Shown: piece after piece, positions 31,601-46,439 of the stretch | Position numbering within the stretch: position 1 is the first letter of the stretch | Layout: each line of letters begins with the position of its first letter | NCBI RefSeq assembly: GCF_030704535.1 | Contig: NC_081808.1 | Coordinates: 19,590,501 to 19,654,500, forward strand | Source: Vitis vinifera | Lineage: Eukaryota > Streptophyta > Magnoliopsida > Vitales > Vitaceae | Direction: 5' to 3' | DNA: 64,000 nt | Notes under the pieces: generated by a model | Databases searched by the model: none | What the model was told of the DNA's origin: nothing | Seen by the model: the letters and a program-made list of their open reading frames with translations, nothing else | Translations under genes and position numbers: made by a program

Positions 31601-31790
31601 CAAATTTAATGTGAAAAAAGTTATTTTTATAAATCTGCAATTATTTTATCTTTTAATATCATAACCCTTTTATTTTCTGCTTTCTAATGGTATGCGGGAT
31701 ACTTCTTATACATTGGAAAAGAAACGTAATACTAGCAAAATAGAAGAAAAGTTAGTTATCCTTCAATGAGGGCAGCCGTAAGCTGTATTA
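25644..31790. other. Gene-poor intergenic region
   Basis: I see no supported gene in these 6 kb. Open frames are under 100 codons and resemble nothing known. A pyrimidine-rich stretch (29690-29870, repeated CTACTA and CTCTCC) looks leader- or promoter-like, but no coding exon follows. At 30890-31350 there is a very AT-rich block flanked by CGCCCCGCC and CCCGTCC phrases, which suggests an old hAT-type MITE. Confidence 0.45.
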
Positions 31791-31792
31791 GC

Positions 31793-31930
31793 TGAGTTTT
31801 GGGCCAAAATAGCCCATTTATAGAAATCTCAATTGACCATATTATCAAAAAGAAAAAAAAAGAAAAAAATCAAAGTTTAAGTTAAAATCACCATTATTTT
31901 TTTATTGAAATCTCAATTTTTTAACTGATG
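31793..31930 (+). repeat. Partial copy of the foldback-family terminus
   Basis: GAGTTTTGGGCCAAAATAGC then CCATTTAT matches the terminus found at 32275 and 34250 and, inverted, at 33067. After it come AAATCTCAATTGACC and TTTTTTAACTGATGC phrases like the units of the larger element. Only about 140 bp is recognisable. Confidence 0.5.
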
Positions 31931-32274
31931 CTTGAGTTTTTTAAATGGAGTCTAACCCACAGTTACAGTCGTAGAATCCAGAGGGTTTGTCTCATTAAAG
32001 ATCTTCGTCTTGACTTTTCTGTCAGTTATCTTGCAAATCCAAGTCTAATCAAATGGGTTGTAAAGGGGTCCCCCACACCCTACACTAAAGTACGCGGTTG
32101 GCGCGCAATATATTTCCCTTTCATACGTCTTGTCGTCAACCTCTCCTGTAGCCCCTTGGCACGCTGAACCAAGGAATATTAGCCCTATGCCTGCAATCAT
32201 TGGTAGGACACCCGCACGAGTGCCTCTCCCTTCCCTCCTCCTTCCCCTCTCTGCTTTCCTTTCCTTATCTTTGA

Positions 32275-33067
32275 ATTTTGGATCAAAATGTCCCATTTAT
32301 TAAAAAAAATATATATATAGGATATAAACACTTTGTAAAACTTATCTTCAAATTGAACGCTATGCACCATATCATAATTTTTTTTTCATTTTTTTTTTAT
32401 CATTTTAGTTAAAACCTCAATTGACAACTGAGGTTTTATTTTTTAACTGAAACCACAATTATCAATTGAGGTTTCAATTTTTGAATTAAAATTAGAGTTA
32501 TCAACTGAGACTTTATTTTTTAACTAAAATCCTCAATTGATAACTGAGTCTTCATTTTTAAACTGAAGTCACAGTTATTAATTAAAACTTTATTTTTTAA
32601 ACTAAAACCGTAATTATCAATTAAGACTTTATTTTTAAATTGAAGTCTCAATTGGTAATTGCGATTTCATTTTTGAACTAAAGTCGTAATTTATTGAATT
32701 GATAATTGCGACTTTAATTCAAAAATAAAGTCGTAGTTACCAATTAAACTGAAGCATCAATTGATAATTACGACTTCAGTTCAAAAAATGAAACATCAGT
32801 TGCCAATTGCGGTTTCAATTCAAAAAATGAAGTATCGATTGACAATTACGATTTCAGTTCAAAAAATGAAGTTTCAGTTACCAATTGAGGTTTCAATTAA
32901 AAAATAAAGTTTTAGTTATTAATCGAGACTTTAACTAAAATGATGAAAAATAATATCTTTTTATGATATGACACCTATGTGACATCAAAAAGACCAATTT
33001 GAATATAAGTTTCCTTAAGTTATATTGTTTTTTTAATAAATGAACCATTTTGACTCAAAACTCCTTT
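32275..33067. mobile_element. Large foldback element made of short palindromic units
   Basis: The left end (TTTTGGATCAAAATGTCCCA then TTTATTAAAAAA) and the right end (TTTTTTAATAAATGAACCA then TTTTGACTCAAAA) are inverted copies. Inside, the left arm to about 32690 holds units about 39 bp long, for example at 32411, 32449, 32489 and 32527. Each unit is itself a 27-bp near-palindrome: AAAACCTCAATTG, A, CAACTGAGGTTTT. The right arm (about 32697-33067) carries the same units in inverted order. There is no coding capacity. Its class is unclear; foldback or MULE-type non-autonomous elements are the nearest comparison. Confidence 0.7.
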
Positions 33068-33487
33068 TCTTTTCTAGTTTATACTTTAATCTAACTCAGC
33101 ACTGCCTATTGGGCCACCTGTCCCTGCTTTAACCTCTTCCTTCTTAATAATTAAAGCAGTCAATCTGTCAACTTCTTAACGGTTTATATGTTCTTCTCCT
33201 TTTTAATAGGGTGTTTTATTATACATATATTTTGAGAGAGGTGTATTATTTGACACTATGCATCTCCTCCTCTTTCCGAATTTTGTTGACCCAAACAAAA
33301 AATCAACTTCGGGCCGGTGTTGAAGCTATATTGTTCAATTAGCCTTCTTCCTTTTCTCTCTTTTTTTTTTTTGTTAAAAAATTAAAACTGCATTCCTTCT
33401 TATTCCACCCGCACACCCATCACCATCGACCCATCGCCCGCGACATCGCAATCGGCCACCCCTTTCTCCCTTCCTTCTTTCCCTTTT

Positions 33488-34258
33488 TGTCTTCTCTCTC
33501 TCCATACCCATTTTTCCTTTTCTCCAAATCTTCCTGTTACTGACCGGCGGCCAACGACGTCATGCCGTCGGTGCAGCTCATGGATCGACCTTGCTGACGA
33601 TGCCCACGGTTGCCCCCACCGAGACCCTCACCTCCATCTTCATTTTTATTTTTTATTAAATAACTTTAAAAAAAATAATTAAAAATAATAAAAATGAAGG
33701 ATGAGAGAGAAAGAGGCCATCAAAAAAGGAAAAACCCACATTTGTTTGGTTAAAGGGGTGATTTTTAACACAAACTCCCTCTTTCCTTTCTCCCAACATA
33801 CATGTGGATTTGGTAAAGTTGTGGGAAAGATATGTTGCCAGATGAGTATTCACGTGAAACCCAATAATGCACACACGTGGGTTTGGATAATCCCATAATA
33901 AATGTCCAAAAAGGCTTTATAGATGATGCTTGAAGTTTGGGTTAAAAATATCCTCTTTAACCAAAAGAAATGTGGATTTTGACCCTCTTTGCATCTTTTG
34001 TTCAAAATGGCCTTTCTCTCTCATACTTCGTCTTTTATTATTATTATTTTTAATTATTTTTTAAAAGTTATTTAAAAAAAAATGAAGATGGAGGTGTGGG
34101 TCTTGGTGGGGGCAACCGTGGGCATCATGATGCAAGGTCGAGCCATGAGCGGCACCGACGGCATGACGTCGTTGGCCGGCAATGAGTAGCAGCCGGAGTC
34201 GGAGGAAAGTAAAAATGGGTATGGTCGGTAGGATGGAGAGAGAGAAAGAGGAGTTTTG
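33488..34258. mobile_element. Second foldback element with about 300-bp inverted arms
   Basis: The left arm runs from about 33488 to 33785 and the right arm from about 33935 to 34258. They match as inverted copies through several landmarks. CCATACCCATTTTT pairs with AAAAATGGGTATGG. The CAACGACGTCATGCCGTCGG segment pairs with CCGACGGCATGACGTCGTTG. CTCACCTCCATCTTCATTTT pairs with AAAATGAAGATGGAGGTGTG, and GGTTAAAGGGG pairs with CCTCTTTAACC. The loop is about 150 bp. The arms include a GC-rich block unlike the surroundings. The arms differ by small insertions, such as CCTACCGAC present in only one. Confidence 0.7.
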
Positions 34259-34480
34259 GGTCACCCATTTATTAAAAAAAAAATATATATATAGGATGTA
34301 ATCATTTTTTGAAACTTATTTTCAACTGTACCATGTTATTAAAAATTTTTTTTTTTATCATTTTAATTAAAGTCTTATTTGACAATTGAGCTTCAATTTT
34401 GAACTGAAATCATAATTGTTAACTGATGTTTCATTTTTGAATTAAAGTTGTAGTTATCAATTAAGATTTTAGTTAATTTT
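34250..34480 (+). repeat. Half-copy (one arm) of the palindromic-unit foldback element
   Basis: From GAGTTTTGGGTCACCCATTT onward this repeats the terminus and first units of the 32275-33067 element, including GACAATTGAGCTTC and AATTGTTAACTGATGTTTC. It is in direct orientation with that element's left arm and inverted relative to its right arm. It directly abuts the second foldback element, so the second element is bracketed by inverted copies of the first. Confidence 0.6.
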
Positions 34481-36957
34481 TAAAATTTAATTAAAAATTA
34501 TTAAATTATAATTTATTATTAAAATTTAAAAAATATACTTAAATAATAAATTATTTATATTTAAATTTAAGAATCTAGTATTACTTTAACAAATATAAAT
34601 TAATAAATAAAAGATATTTTAAATAAATATTTTATTTATTAATAAATTAATAATCATAAAATAATAAATTTATATAACATATAAATAATATATAAAATTG
34701 TATTATTTATTAATTTAAAATATATAATTTATTTGTTTTATGATAAATTTATTTTTATGGAAATAATAATAAACTTTTAAATTACAGTTGTTAATTAAGA
34801 TTTCAATTATAATTTTTTTTTACTTTCAAATTTAATTAAAAACTATTAAATTACAATTTATTATTAAAATTAAAAATATATATATTTTAATAATAAATTA
34901 TTAATACTATATTCTTAAATTTAAATATAAATAATTTATTATTAAAGTATATATTTTTAGTTTCAATAATAATTTTAATAATAAATGTATTATTAAATAT
35001 AAATTATTAATGCTAGTTTGGACGATAGTTTCCGAAATGGCTAAAGTTGATTTTTTGTTACGGTCAAAAGGGTACTTTGACCCAAAATTCTGATGTTTGC
35101 CTCAAACCCCCAAGGTTTTGTAGCTCTCTTACCATTTAGCCCCTGCTCCCCTTCCAAAATTTCACCTCTCAGCTTTTGGATTTCAAGAATCTTGGACGTC
35201 CATACATTTCATACCTGTCTATAAAATGATCTTCTTCTTTTTTGGCAAAATTTTAATTCCTGCTATCACATATTATCATGACTGAGGGAATCAGGTACGC
35301 TGTCATATACAAACTAGTCAAGTCAAAATTTTTGTACAGAAAACTCCCAAATTCAAATCTTTACGTCCAAAAAAAATCATCGCCGCTAACGTTTAATATT
35401 AAATTTATCTATTTTTAAATAAACTCTGCAACAGTACAGCTTTAAAAGCAAATTTTAAAATGGTGGTGCAGCTTTGAAGCCAATATGGATAAAGGGGTGA
35501 TTAGACAAGTCGAAACAGAGGATATTTCGTGTCCAAAGCAAACTCCTCAGTCCTCAGTCCTCACTCACAAATCACAACATCCCACAATTTGCCATGTCAT
35601 GGCATGGAGGGATAGCTTCATTATTTTACTAAATAAATATAACTACCCTTTTCGAAAACCCATTCCCCCCACCACCATAATTCAACGATTGGAAGTTTGG
35701 ATCCTAATAATGGCACCTCCCGACTCGGACGGCCTGAGACGGACCCAGACTCCCTCCCATAACGGCTCTGTACTTACATTTTGTTTACTTTCTCTCAAGC
35801 TATACCTTTCATGTGCCCATGGGGGTGCATGGTTATCTATCTATCCTATGTTCTCGTGGGTCATTTTATAGATTTTTTTCATTTTTTCTAACACGTTTGA
35901 TAAAAGAAATTTCTGAACCTTTACAAAAATGTTTTTGTAATAGTTCTTAACATAACTCATGAACAAGATTCAAAGTTGAATTGAAGTATTTTGTTTCATA
36001 ATTATGCCAACTTATTCAAAGTATTTATTAAACATGTTACTTCATTAGTAGACCTTTGGCTCATTTGAATTCATTTATGCGGGTTTTAATTAATGTATTT
36101 ATCTTATTTTGTTTATACGATTATAATTTAAGAAAAAAAATAAAAAATAAATTTAAATTTAATAAATTACTTTTATATGTTTTTTTAACTCATTTTATTT
36201 ATATCTTTTTATAATAATAAAATTAAATAATTTAAAAATATACCAATCTCAAATTAATTTTAATCATATATATATTTTTAATGTGAAATTAAATATAAAA
36301 AAACTATTTTTATTTTTGTGGAAATCAAATATCGCCTTAAATTTTTATGAATTATTTGCGTTACAACGATATGAATCCAATTGCCACTACTTAGTAAACC
36401 TATTGACCATACAAAATGATATTTTGAAAATATATTTGAATTCATAGGTACGTGACAGGTTGGAAAAAGAAAAAAAGGACAAGAGGAAGGATGCAATCAG
36501 GCCGATTTTGTAATGGATGTATTTTTCTTCATGTTCTCACGCCATTTTTGCGTATATGGATGTTTTTTCAAACGAGATAAGACTGCTCATAGTAACAGCT
36601 CAAGCTAGCATGTGTCGATACTGCAGATGATTTGCAATCATCAAAGACAAATAATCGGTCAAATGGATGATTACAAATCGATTTGAATGCACGTCCATCT
36701 TGACAAGTGACAATACATTTTTAACGAATTGTGTCACGTAATCTTTTAAGTTTTCAACCAAGAAGCGATGTCTCTTTGTCACCACCTGCCATTAATCAAA
36801 GATTTTGAGCATAAAATCTACCCTCAGACCATAATTTTCTTCCTTGACTGACTACTATTCATGTATGATGATTGAGTGCGTGAACACTGATGCCATTATC
36901 AATCAATACTTCAATAGTGTGTTGCATTATGGCCGTTGCTGCCTGATTTTTAATGAA

Positions 36958-36994
<37 letters not shown>

Positions 36995-38020
36995 GGGATA
37001 ATTGGGAAGAAAACAAGTGTGGTTGTTGACCAATGCCCGAGACAACGAAGATGCAATGCACTTCTGAAACATTATTGGCAGTTTGTGATGTCTCTGGACT
37101 CTCTACCTGGCGAATTTTTCTGGTTTTTATTTAAATATGTGAAGCAATGGGCAGAGATCTTTTAGGGCTGGGATCTAATTTCCTTACTGAAAATGAGGAA
37201 TGGTAAACAAATGGTGGTTTAAGAAGAGTGATGGTGGAAATGGAAAGTGGGGGTGGGGGGTTTCCTTGTAGGGAAAAAGCATTGTGAATCATCCATTCTA
37301 AATAAGCCTTCATGGATGGTCCATTTTTCGTTCATTTCTTTTTGGCCCATAGTTAATTGTTCATTGCATAACACTTGTGGCCACCGACATCACAATAATG
37401 CTGGGGTTGATTATAAGTGGGTCGGCCATTGAATTTAGGGCATTTACATTGCTGAATTACGCATGCATTAGTTTGAGAAGGTACCCAGAAACGAGGGACT
37501 CCGTATGGGCTCTGTATGATGTGTTTTGGGAGCAGAGGAGGAGGCAAAGGATATGGCTCTACACGGAGGATGATTTGTGCCTTCGAACCACTTCCCTGTT
37601 TTGCGGAGATCTTGGGCGTTTAATTTTGACAATCCATTTGGTACATGAAAATCCAATTATGGTTTGTCGACATCGTGTGGGGAAGAAAAACATAAAAATA
37701 AAAACAGAGAAGAAGCATGCAATCGACTCTGATTTTGTAATCTGCTACTTAAAATATCAGAGTTGACCATTTACTCTTTTCTTTTTCTAGAAAAAATGCA
37801 TGGAATTTGGTATTGGAGCCTGTAGGGGGAGAGCCCCTCTCCATTCTGATTTTCGGGGGCAAAAGCAATGCCTTTGACCTTTGGTCTAAACAATTGGGTT
37901 ATTTGGAATAGGTATTTTCTCTGCAAATAAGACCAAGCTTTCAAAATTAAAAATACATATGTTTTTTTTGTGGGTAATGAATCGTATTACATTTCCCACA
38001 AAACGACAGAAAAAAAACAC
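34481..38020. other. Intergenic region and distal promoter of DWF4
   Basis: 34481-34990 is extremely AT-rich, with internal inverted repeats of AATAATTTATTATTAAA type, and probably belongs to the foldback cluster. From 35000 on I see no supported gene. Two frames of 128-129 codons (35485-35871 and 37377-37766, +) have no recognisable motif. A (TA)n(T)n tract lies at about 36955-36995. The last kilobase should contain the DWF4 promoter. Confidence 0.45.
37674..37679 (+). promoter_or_regulatory. Candidate brassinosteroid-response element (BRRE) upstream of DWF4
   Basis: CGTGTG fits the BRRE consensus CGTG(T/C)G bound by the repressor BZR1, which mediates feedback inhibition of DWF4 and CPD. 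It lies about 350 bp upstream of the candidate TATA box and 590 bp upstream of the ATG. A 6-bp motif occurs often by chance. Confidence 0.3.
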
Positions 38021-38028
38021 TATAAAAG
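38021..38028 (+). promoter_or_regulatory. Candidate TATA box of DWF4
   Basis: TATAAAAG is preceded by a run of A and followed by AAGGATATTGAC. It would start transcription near 38050 and give a leader of roughly 210 nt with a GAGAGAGAG run just before the ATG at 38265. Confidence 0.5.
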
Positions 38029-38243
38029 AAGGATATTGACTTGATAGCTTTCATTAAGTTTTGGTACCTTGGGTTGCTTAAGCGACGTTTAAAGGTGCAG
38101 AAAATGAACCCTCCTTTCTTTTCAAGAGATGGGGAGAACCAGGGAAAGGTAGATGTTTGATTTCGTTTTTGCTTACACCAAGTAACCGGTGTCAGAGGAA
38201 GAGAGAATTTTGTATGTCAGAGGGTGAGTGGCTGAGTCGCTGA

Positions 38244-41999
<3,756 letters not shown>

Positions 42000-42196
42000 A
42001 AACGGCCTCGTTCGTCACTCTCCGCAGGCCTCAGCTCACATGTTGGATATACAAACAGAAGAAATCCTCATTTCTCCCTCCACGTCAGCCTGTTGCTCTT
42101 GGATTTTCCAACGGCCTAGTCTTTTTATTTTTAGTTGTTCACATGAACAAAGGGAAGACATAAAAGAAGTGAAGTACAGTTATGTTAGGACCACAA

Positions 42197-42220
42197 CCCC
42201 CGAACCCCAACCCCAACCCC
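42197..42220. repeat. C-rich tract with G-quadruplex potential on the - strand
   Basis: Four runs of 4-5 C separated by GAA, AA and AA occur about 200 bp after the DWF4 stop. The - strand is therefore four G-runs with two- or three-base loops, which fits a stable G-quadruplex. It probably lies in the DWF4 3' untranslated region or just beyond. It resembles a CCCCAA-type repeat but is far too short and of the wrong type to be a plant telomere (CCCTAAA). Confidence 0.7.
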
Positions 42221-42249
42221 TCTTTGTAAATTTTAATTTTTCCCTGAGC

Positions 42250-43513
42250 CTTGCGGGCCTGGGAGTCTATTCATTATATTTATATGTGATATGGTCTTTC
42301 CTTTGCTTTAATGTAATTCTCTTTCCCTGCCTCCCGAGAATTATCTCATTTCTCTCAGCATTATCTGAATATATCTCTTGGATGGGACTCCTTGGATGTT
42401 GGGCCATTTTCTCCCTTATTATCAACCACCATACCAACGTGGGGTGCCTCTTCAAGGGCTCATTAAGACCCCCATTTATCACTGTTCCACCATCGCCACA
42501 GGAATAGGGAACCAGGCTTCATTTGTAACTTTCAGGAAAGTGATATTTTCTTGATCCTGCCGGTGCCCAACGGGATGGAACCAAGATGGGGTATAAAGGC
42601 TGTTTTGTCCTTTGGGAGCTATTCCCGTTCTCTCTTGTTTTCCCGTTCCGCAAATGTCCAACAGTTTCTGGGTGGTACCGTTTTTTTTGCTCTTCTTTTT
42701 ATCATCTTGGAGGGTCCCGATCCAAATAATTACGTGTGTCCGCAGCACAAGTGGCGCATCTTTCTCTGTTCAGGGACCCTTTTATTTCCCCTCTTTTCTC
42801 CGGTGGCAGTGGGGCTGTAACCGGTGGATGGATTGTTGCATACCAACCTTAAAATAATACAAAGTACAACGTGATTTAACAACAAAATATAAATGTAGAT
42901 AGGGGCATAGATTTGGTTGTTGAAGACTGATCCGTTTGGCTAACCAAAGTATCCATCGCTTGACAATAATTTTTTTGGACCACATGGTCATTTCAACATG
43001 CCAACCCAGTAAATATTCCAAACGGAAAAGATAACGAGTTGATATTTTGAGGCGCATTGAGTACATATCAAGAGAGTGGCTCGACAAGCCATTTGCATGT
43101 GCCAAGCATCTAGTCAGGAGGGATATCCATATGGAGGAGGCTGTGGTGGAAATATCCTGCTCCACAAGTTGCGTTAGGTACACAATTTGAAAGGGAGAAG
43201 GGGGTATGATTTTGAGTCTTTGAGACATCTTTGGTAATAATAATAAGTACACAAATTCCATCCGCAATGCTTAGCATATTTTTGCCTGTGTATTGGTTTT
43301 AAGTAGTTTTCATTGACAGTGCATTATTGGAATAATTGAGGGAAGTCCCACGTACAAAAAGCATCCAATTCCTAGATTTGACCGGTCCTTGGTCCCTAAG
43401 TTTGTAGAAAACAGTCTATTCCCCTTTCATAACTCCGCATGCAATCCTATTGGCTATCGGTGTTGACGAATCCCTATTGCATTTTGAAGGTACAGAATGC
43501 AAGCCCATCCGAG

Positions 43514-43551
<38 letters not shown>

Positions 43552-46430
43552 ATGAGGCATTAAAATCAACATGGGATACCTCGGGTACATCTTGTCATTT
43601 AGTACCATGGGATACCTGTAGCCTCCTCATGGCATTTACTATCACTTCAATTTCTCTAAGGCAAAAGAAACTCAATCCACTTGATCTTGTTAAATCACTC
43701 TGGGTGAGTTACAAACTATTTTTCTTTGTAATGGAGCATAGAGAGAGATAGAGAGATGTTTGGAGTCTTTCTTCTCAAAATTCAAATGAAGTCTCTACTG
43801 GTAAGCTAGGTGTGAAAAATCATGAAGTGGGTGAAATTTGCTACGTGTGTGGAGTATTTAATAGAAGATAACAAAGGCCAACAACCAGAATTGAATGCAA
43901 TAAGAAAGGTACCGGAAAAATTTTGAAGGAGAGTAGTGATGGTCAGGTGGAGGGGGAGGGAGAGGCGGGAGAGGGGAGGGGGGCTTACTCTTTCTTATTG
44001 ATCTGACCAGAGCCCCCTTGTTAGGTTTGCTTTCGCTTTCCAATGTCGTTTGTTATGTTCCCTTCTCAATGATTCATGGGTTTCCGTTAAAATACATGAC
44101 TCACTCTGTGGCCTGGGAAGCTGCACGTTTGAGGATTTTAAATTCGGGGGACATGAAAATACTGTTGAGAGCTACTCTACGAAGAGGGACTCCTCTCCCA
44201 CTTCCCCATCATTTTCCTTGTTTCTGTTTTTGCCATGGGGAGCTTCCACCCCCTATCCTCCCCTTTCCTCTTTCCCCCGGCCCATTCCTTTTGTTTACCA
44301 ACTGCCGACACATGCAACTAAATAAATCCCTATTTCCATATAATTCAGTTGTTAAGTCTTTTCGCAAACAAACCAGCTGTGGACCTATTTTATATATTGA
44401 TTAACCCACTCCACTCCTGGGACAAGTCCATTCAAATCTTGAATTACGGCCCAAAATGATAATTTTTTCTATGAATTATTTTGATTTGCCACTTCCATAT
44501 CCTGTATTATCAAGGCTAAGATATGAAATCATCTTGATGCGAAAACCATGCTTTGTGAATTTGAACTTTCAGACCCCAATGGCCTGAAGCTCAGGGCTGA
44601 ATCAGGCTGAGAAGAAGCCGGTTCGATATTTTGCCCGGAGGACTTTTCCCGCAAGTTACATTGGGCCAGTTCTGTTAATTATCTCCATCCAAATTGAAGG
44701 AGAAGCCCAACCAAAAACTTCGACTAAGGATATATGAGTAATGGGCCCCTGAGGCTTTGTCTATGCTTCGACTGTCAAAGGTAATGGGCCCATTTCCCCA
44801 TGATTCCATATATACTTACAGGATAGGAGCTAGTGATGTGGACTACTTGGTGAGGTCTTGCGGTTGGCGAACCGTACCATTTTAGGACTTTGATTTGAGG
44901 CGGATTGGACTTGGATCCAAAGGGATTTTTTACATGAGTACGGTACGATTTCTTCAAAATAAAAATAAAAATAAAATTAGGGATAAATGGACTCTTCAAA
45001 AAGACGATTTCTTAGAAATAAATAAATAAAATTATTATAGGAAAAATACTCTCTTGAAGACACACGATTTCACCTATAAAAAAAATATTTTCAAAATTTT
45101 ATTTTTTCATTTCCTTAAAATATTAAAGGAATAAAAATATTAAAGATTAATATTTTTAATTTTCAAAACTTATATAATAAAATTAATTTAAAAATTAAAT
45201 CAAAACAAAATTATTTATTTTGTAAATAATTATTTAATAAATTAATAATAAATTTGTTTTTTATAAACTCATTTTTCACATAAAACTGATAATAATTTTT
45301 TTTTATTCTAAAGAAACAAAAAATAATATATAAATAATATTATCTTATAAATAAAAAAATATAAAACTAAATTATTTTTATTAGTTATAATTAATTGCAT
45401 TAATTTAAAGATAAAATTGAAGATAAAGACCAATATATTTTTTAAATCAATAACTAATTTAATATAAAACTTGTGAATGATTATTCAAATTGATGTATAT
45501 CTCTTTGTGACTCTCTATAAAAGAGACGTGCTTTAATTTTTTTTTTTATATTTGGTTTTTGTTTTTTAAGAACGTTTTTAAACAAAGTGAGAATTTGCTA
45601 GTTTTTAAAAAATATTTGAAAGCTAAAAAATTATTCAATTAATATTAGAAAGTAATAGAACTAAAAATTGATGGAATTAATATTAAAATATGATAAAATT
45701 CAAAAATCAATTCAATTAATATTATAACGTGATTAAAGAAAATTATTCCGGAATGATTTTGCTAATTTTTGCTTTACATGTAACTTTTTTCCATTTTTGT
45801 TACTAAGCAAATAAACTAAAAATTAAGTAAAATCGGTAACGTCATAAATATATATTTTATATATTATTAAATTTTAAAAAATAATAAATTTTATCTAAAT
45901 TTTGACACTCTGTTTGTTGAGTTTTTTCACAAATTTTTTTACTTGTAAAAGTCATCAATCATCATATATTATATCTCTAACACAATATAAAATGTTATAC
46001 ACTCATAATGTCAATCAACCCAATATTTATCAAATAATCAAACTATTTCTAACTCACATCTAAATATGAGCAATAAACCAACAATGACCAAATTATCAAA
46101 GAGTTGTTAACACATTATCCATAATAGACAATACAAATATCAACCACAACACTTAAATAGTTACTCAAAATATAACATAACAATGTTTGAGTATTTATGA
46201 ACAATTTTTGCATACTAATAAATATAAAATTCATGTCTTCATTCATTTTGAAAATTGGGATGTTGAGATTCAAAATGAGCATATGGAAAACCAAAGTTCT
46301 CCACATCAAGCCTTTCTATAGCCACGCCCCCACCATTCTCGTCATCTACAAAAATATTGAATATATATCAACAAGAACTCATTTTTGAAGAAAAAAAAAA
46401 TAATTATTGAACTTTTATAAGTTTAAATAT
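42250..46430. other. Gene-poor intergenic region downstream of DWF4
   Basis: I see no supported gene. A 161-codon - strand frame (42782-43267) contains no known motif. The poly-G tract at 43516 lies here. 45000-45950 is very AT-rich and resembles MITE debris. Confidence 0.45.
43516..43545 (+). repeat. Uninterrupted 30-base poly-G tract
   Basis: Thirty consecutive G residues follow GAGTT and precede CAGTGG. It is the only long G/C homopolymer in an otherwise AT-rich window. The true length may differ, because such tracts slip during replication, cloning and sequencing. Confidence 0.85.
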
Positions 46431-46439
46431 TCTACTAAC

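Noticed and set aside
35485..35871. 128-codon open frame (+) in the intergenic region
   Set aside because: Not similar to any protein I know, and its composition looks like random translation.
37377..37766. 129-codon open frame (+) upstream of DWF4
   Set aside because: No motif, and it lies where the DWF4 promoter is expected. A short non-conserved ORF cannot be excluded but is unsupported.
42197..42220. Interstitial telomere repeat
   Set aside because: Plant telomeres are CCCTAAA. This tract is CCCCAA-like and only four units long.
42505..42525. Stretch ACCAGGCTTCATT identical to part of miR166
   Set aside because: The outer bases differ from mature miR166 and no complementary star arm was found nearby to make a precursor hairpin. 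Likely chance.
42782..43267. 161-codon open frame on the - strand
   Set aside because: No known motif or family resemblance, low-complexity basic and aromatic content, and no supporting splice or promoter signals.
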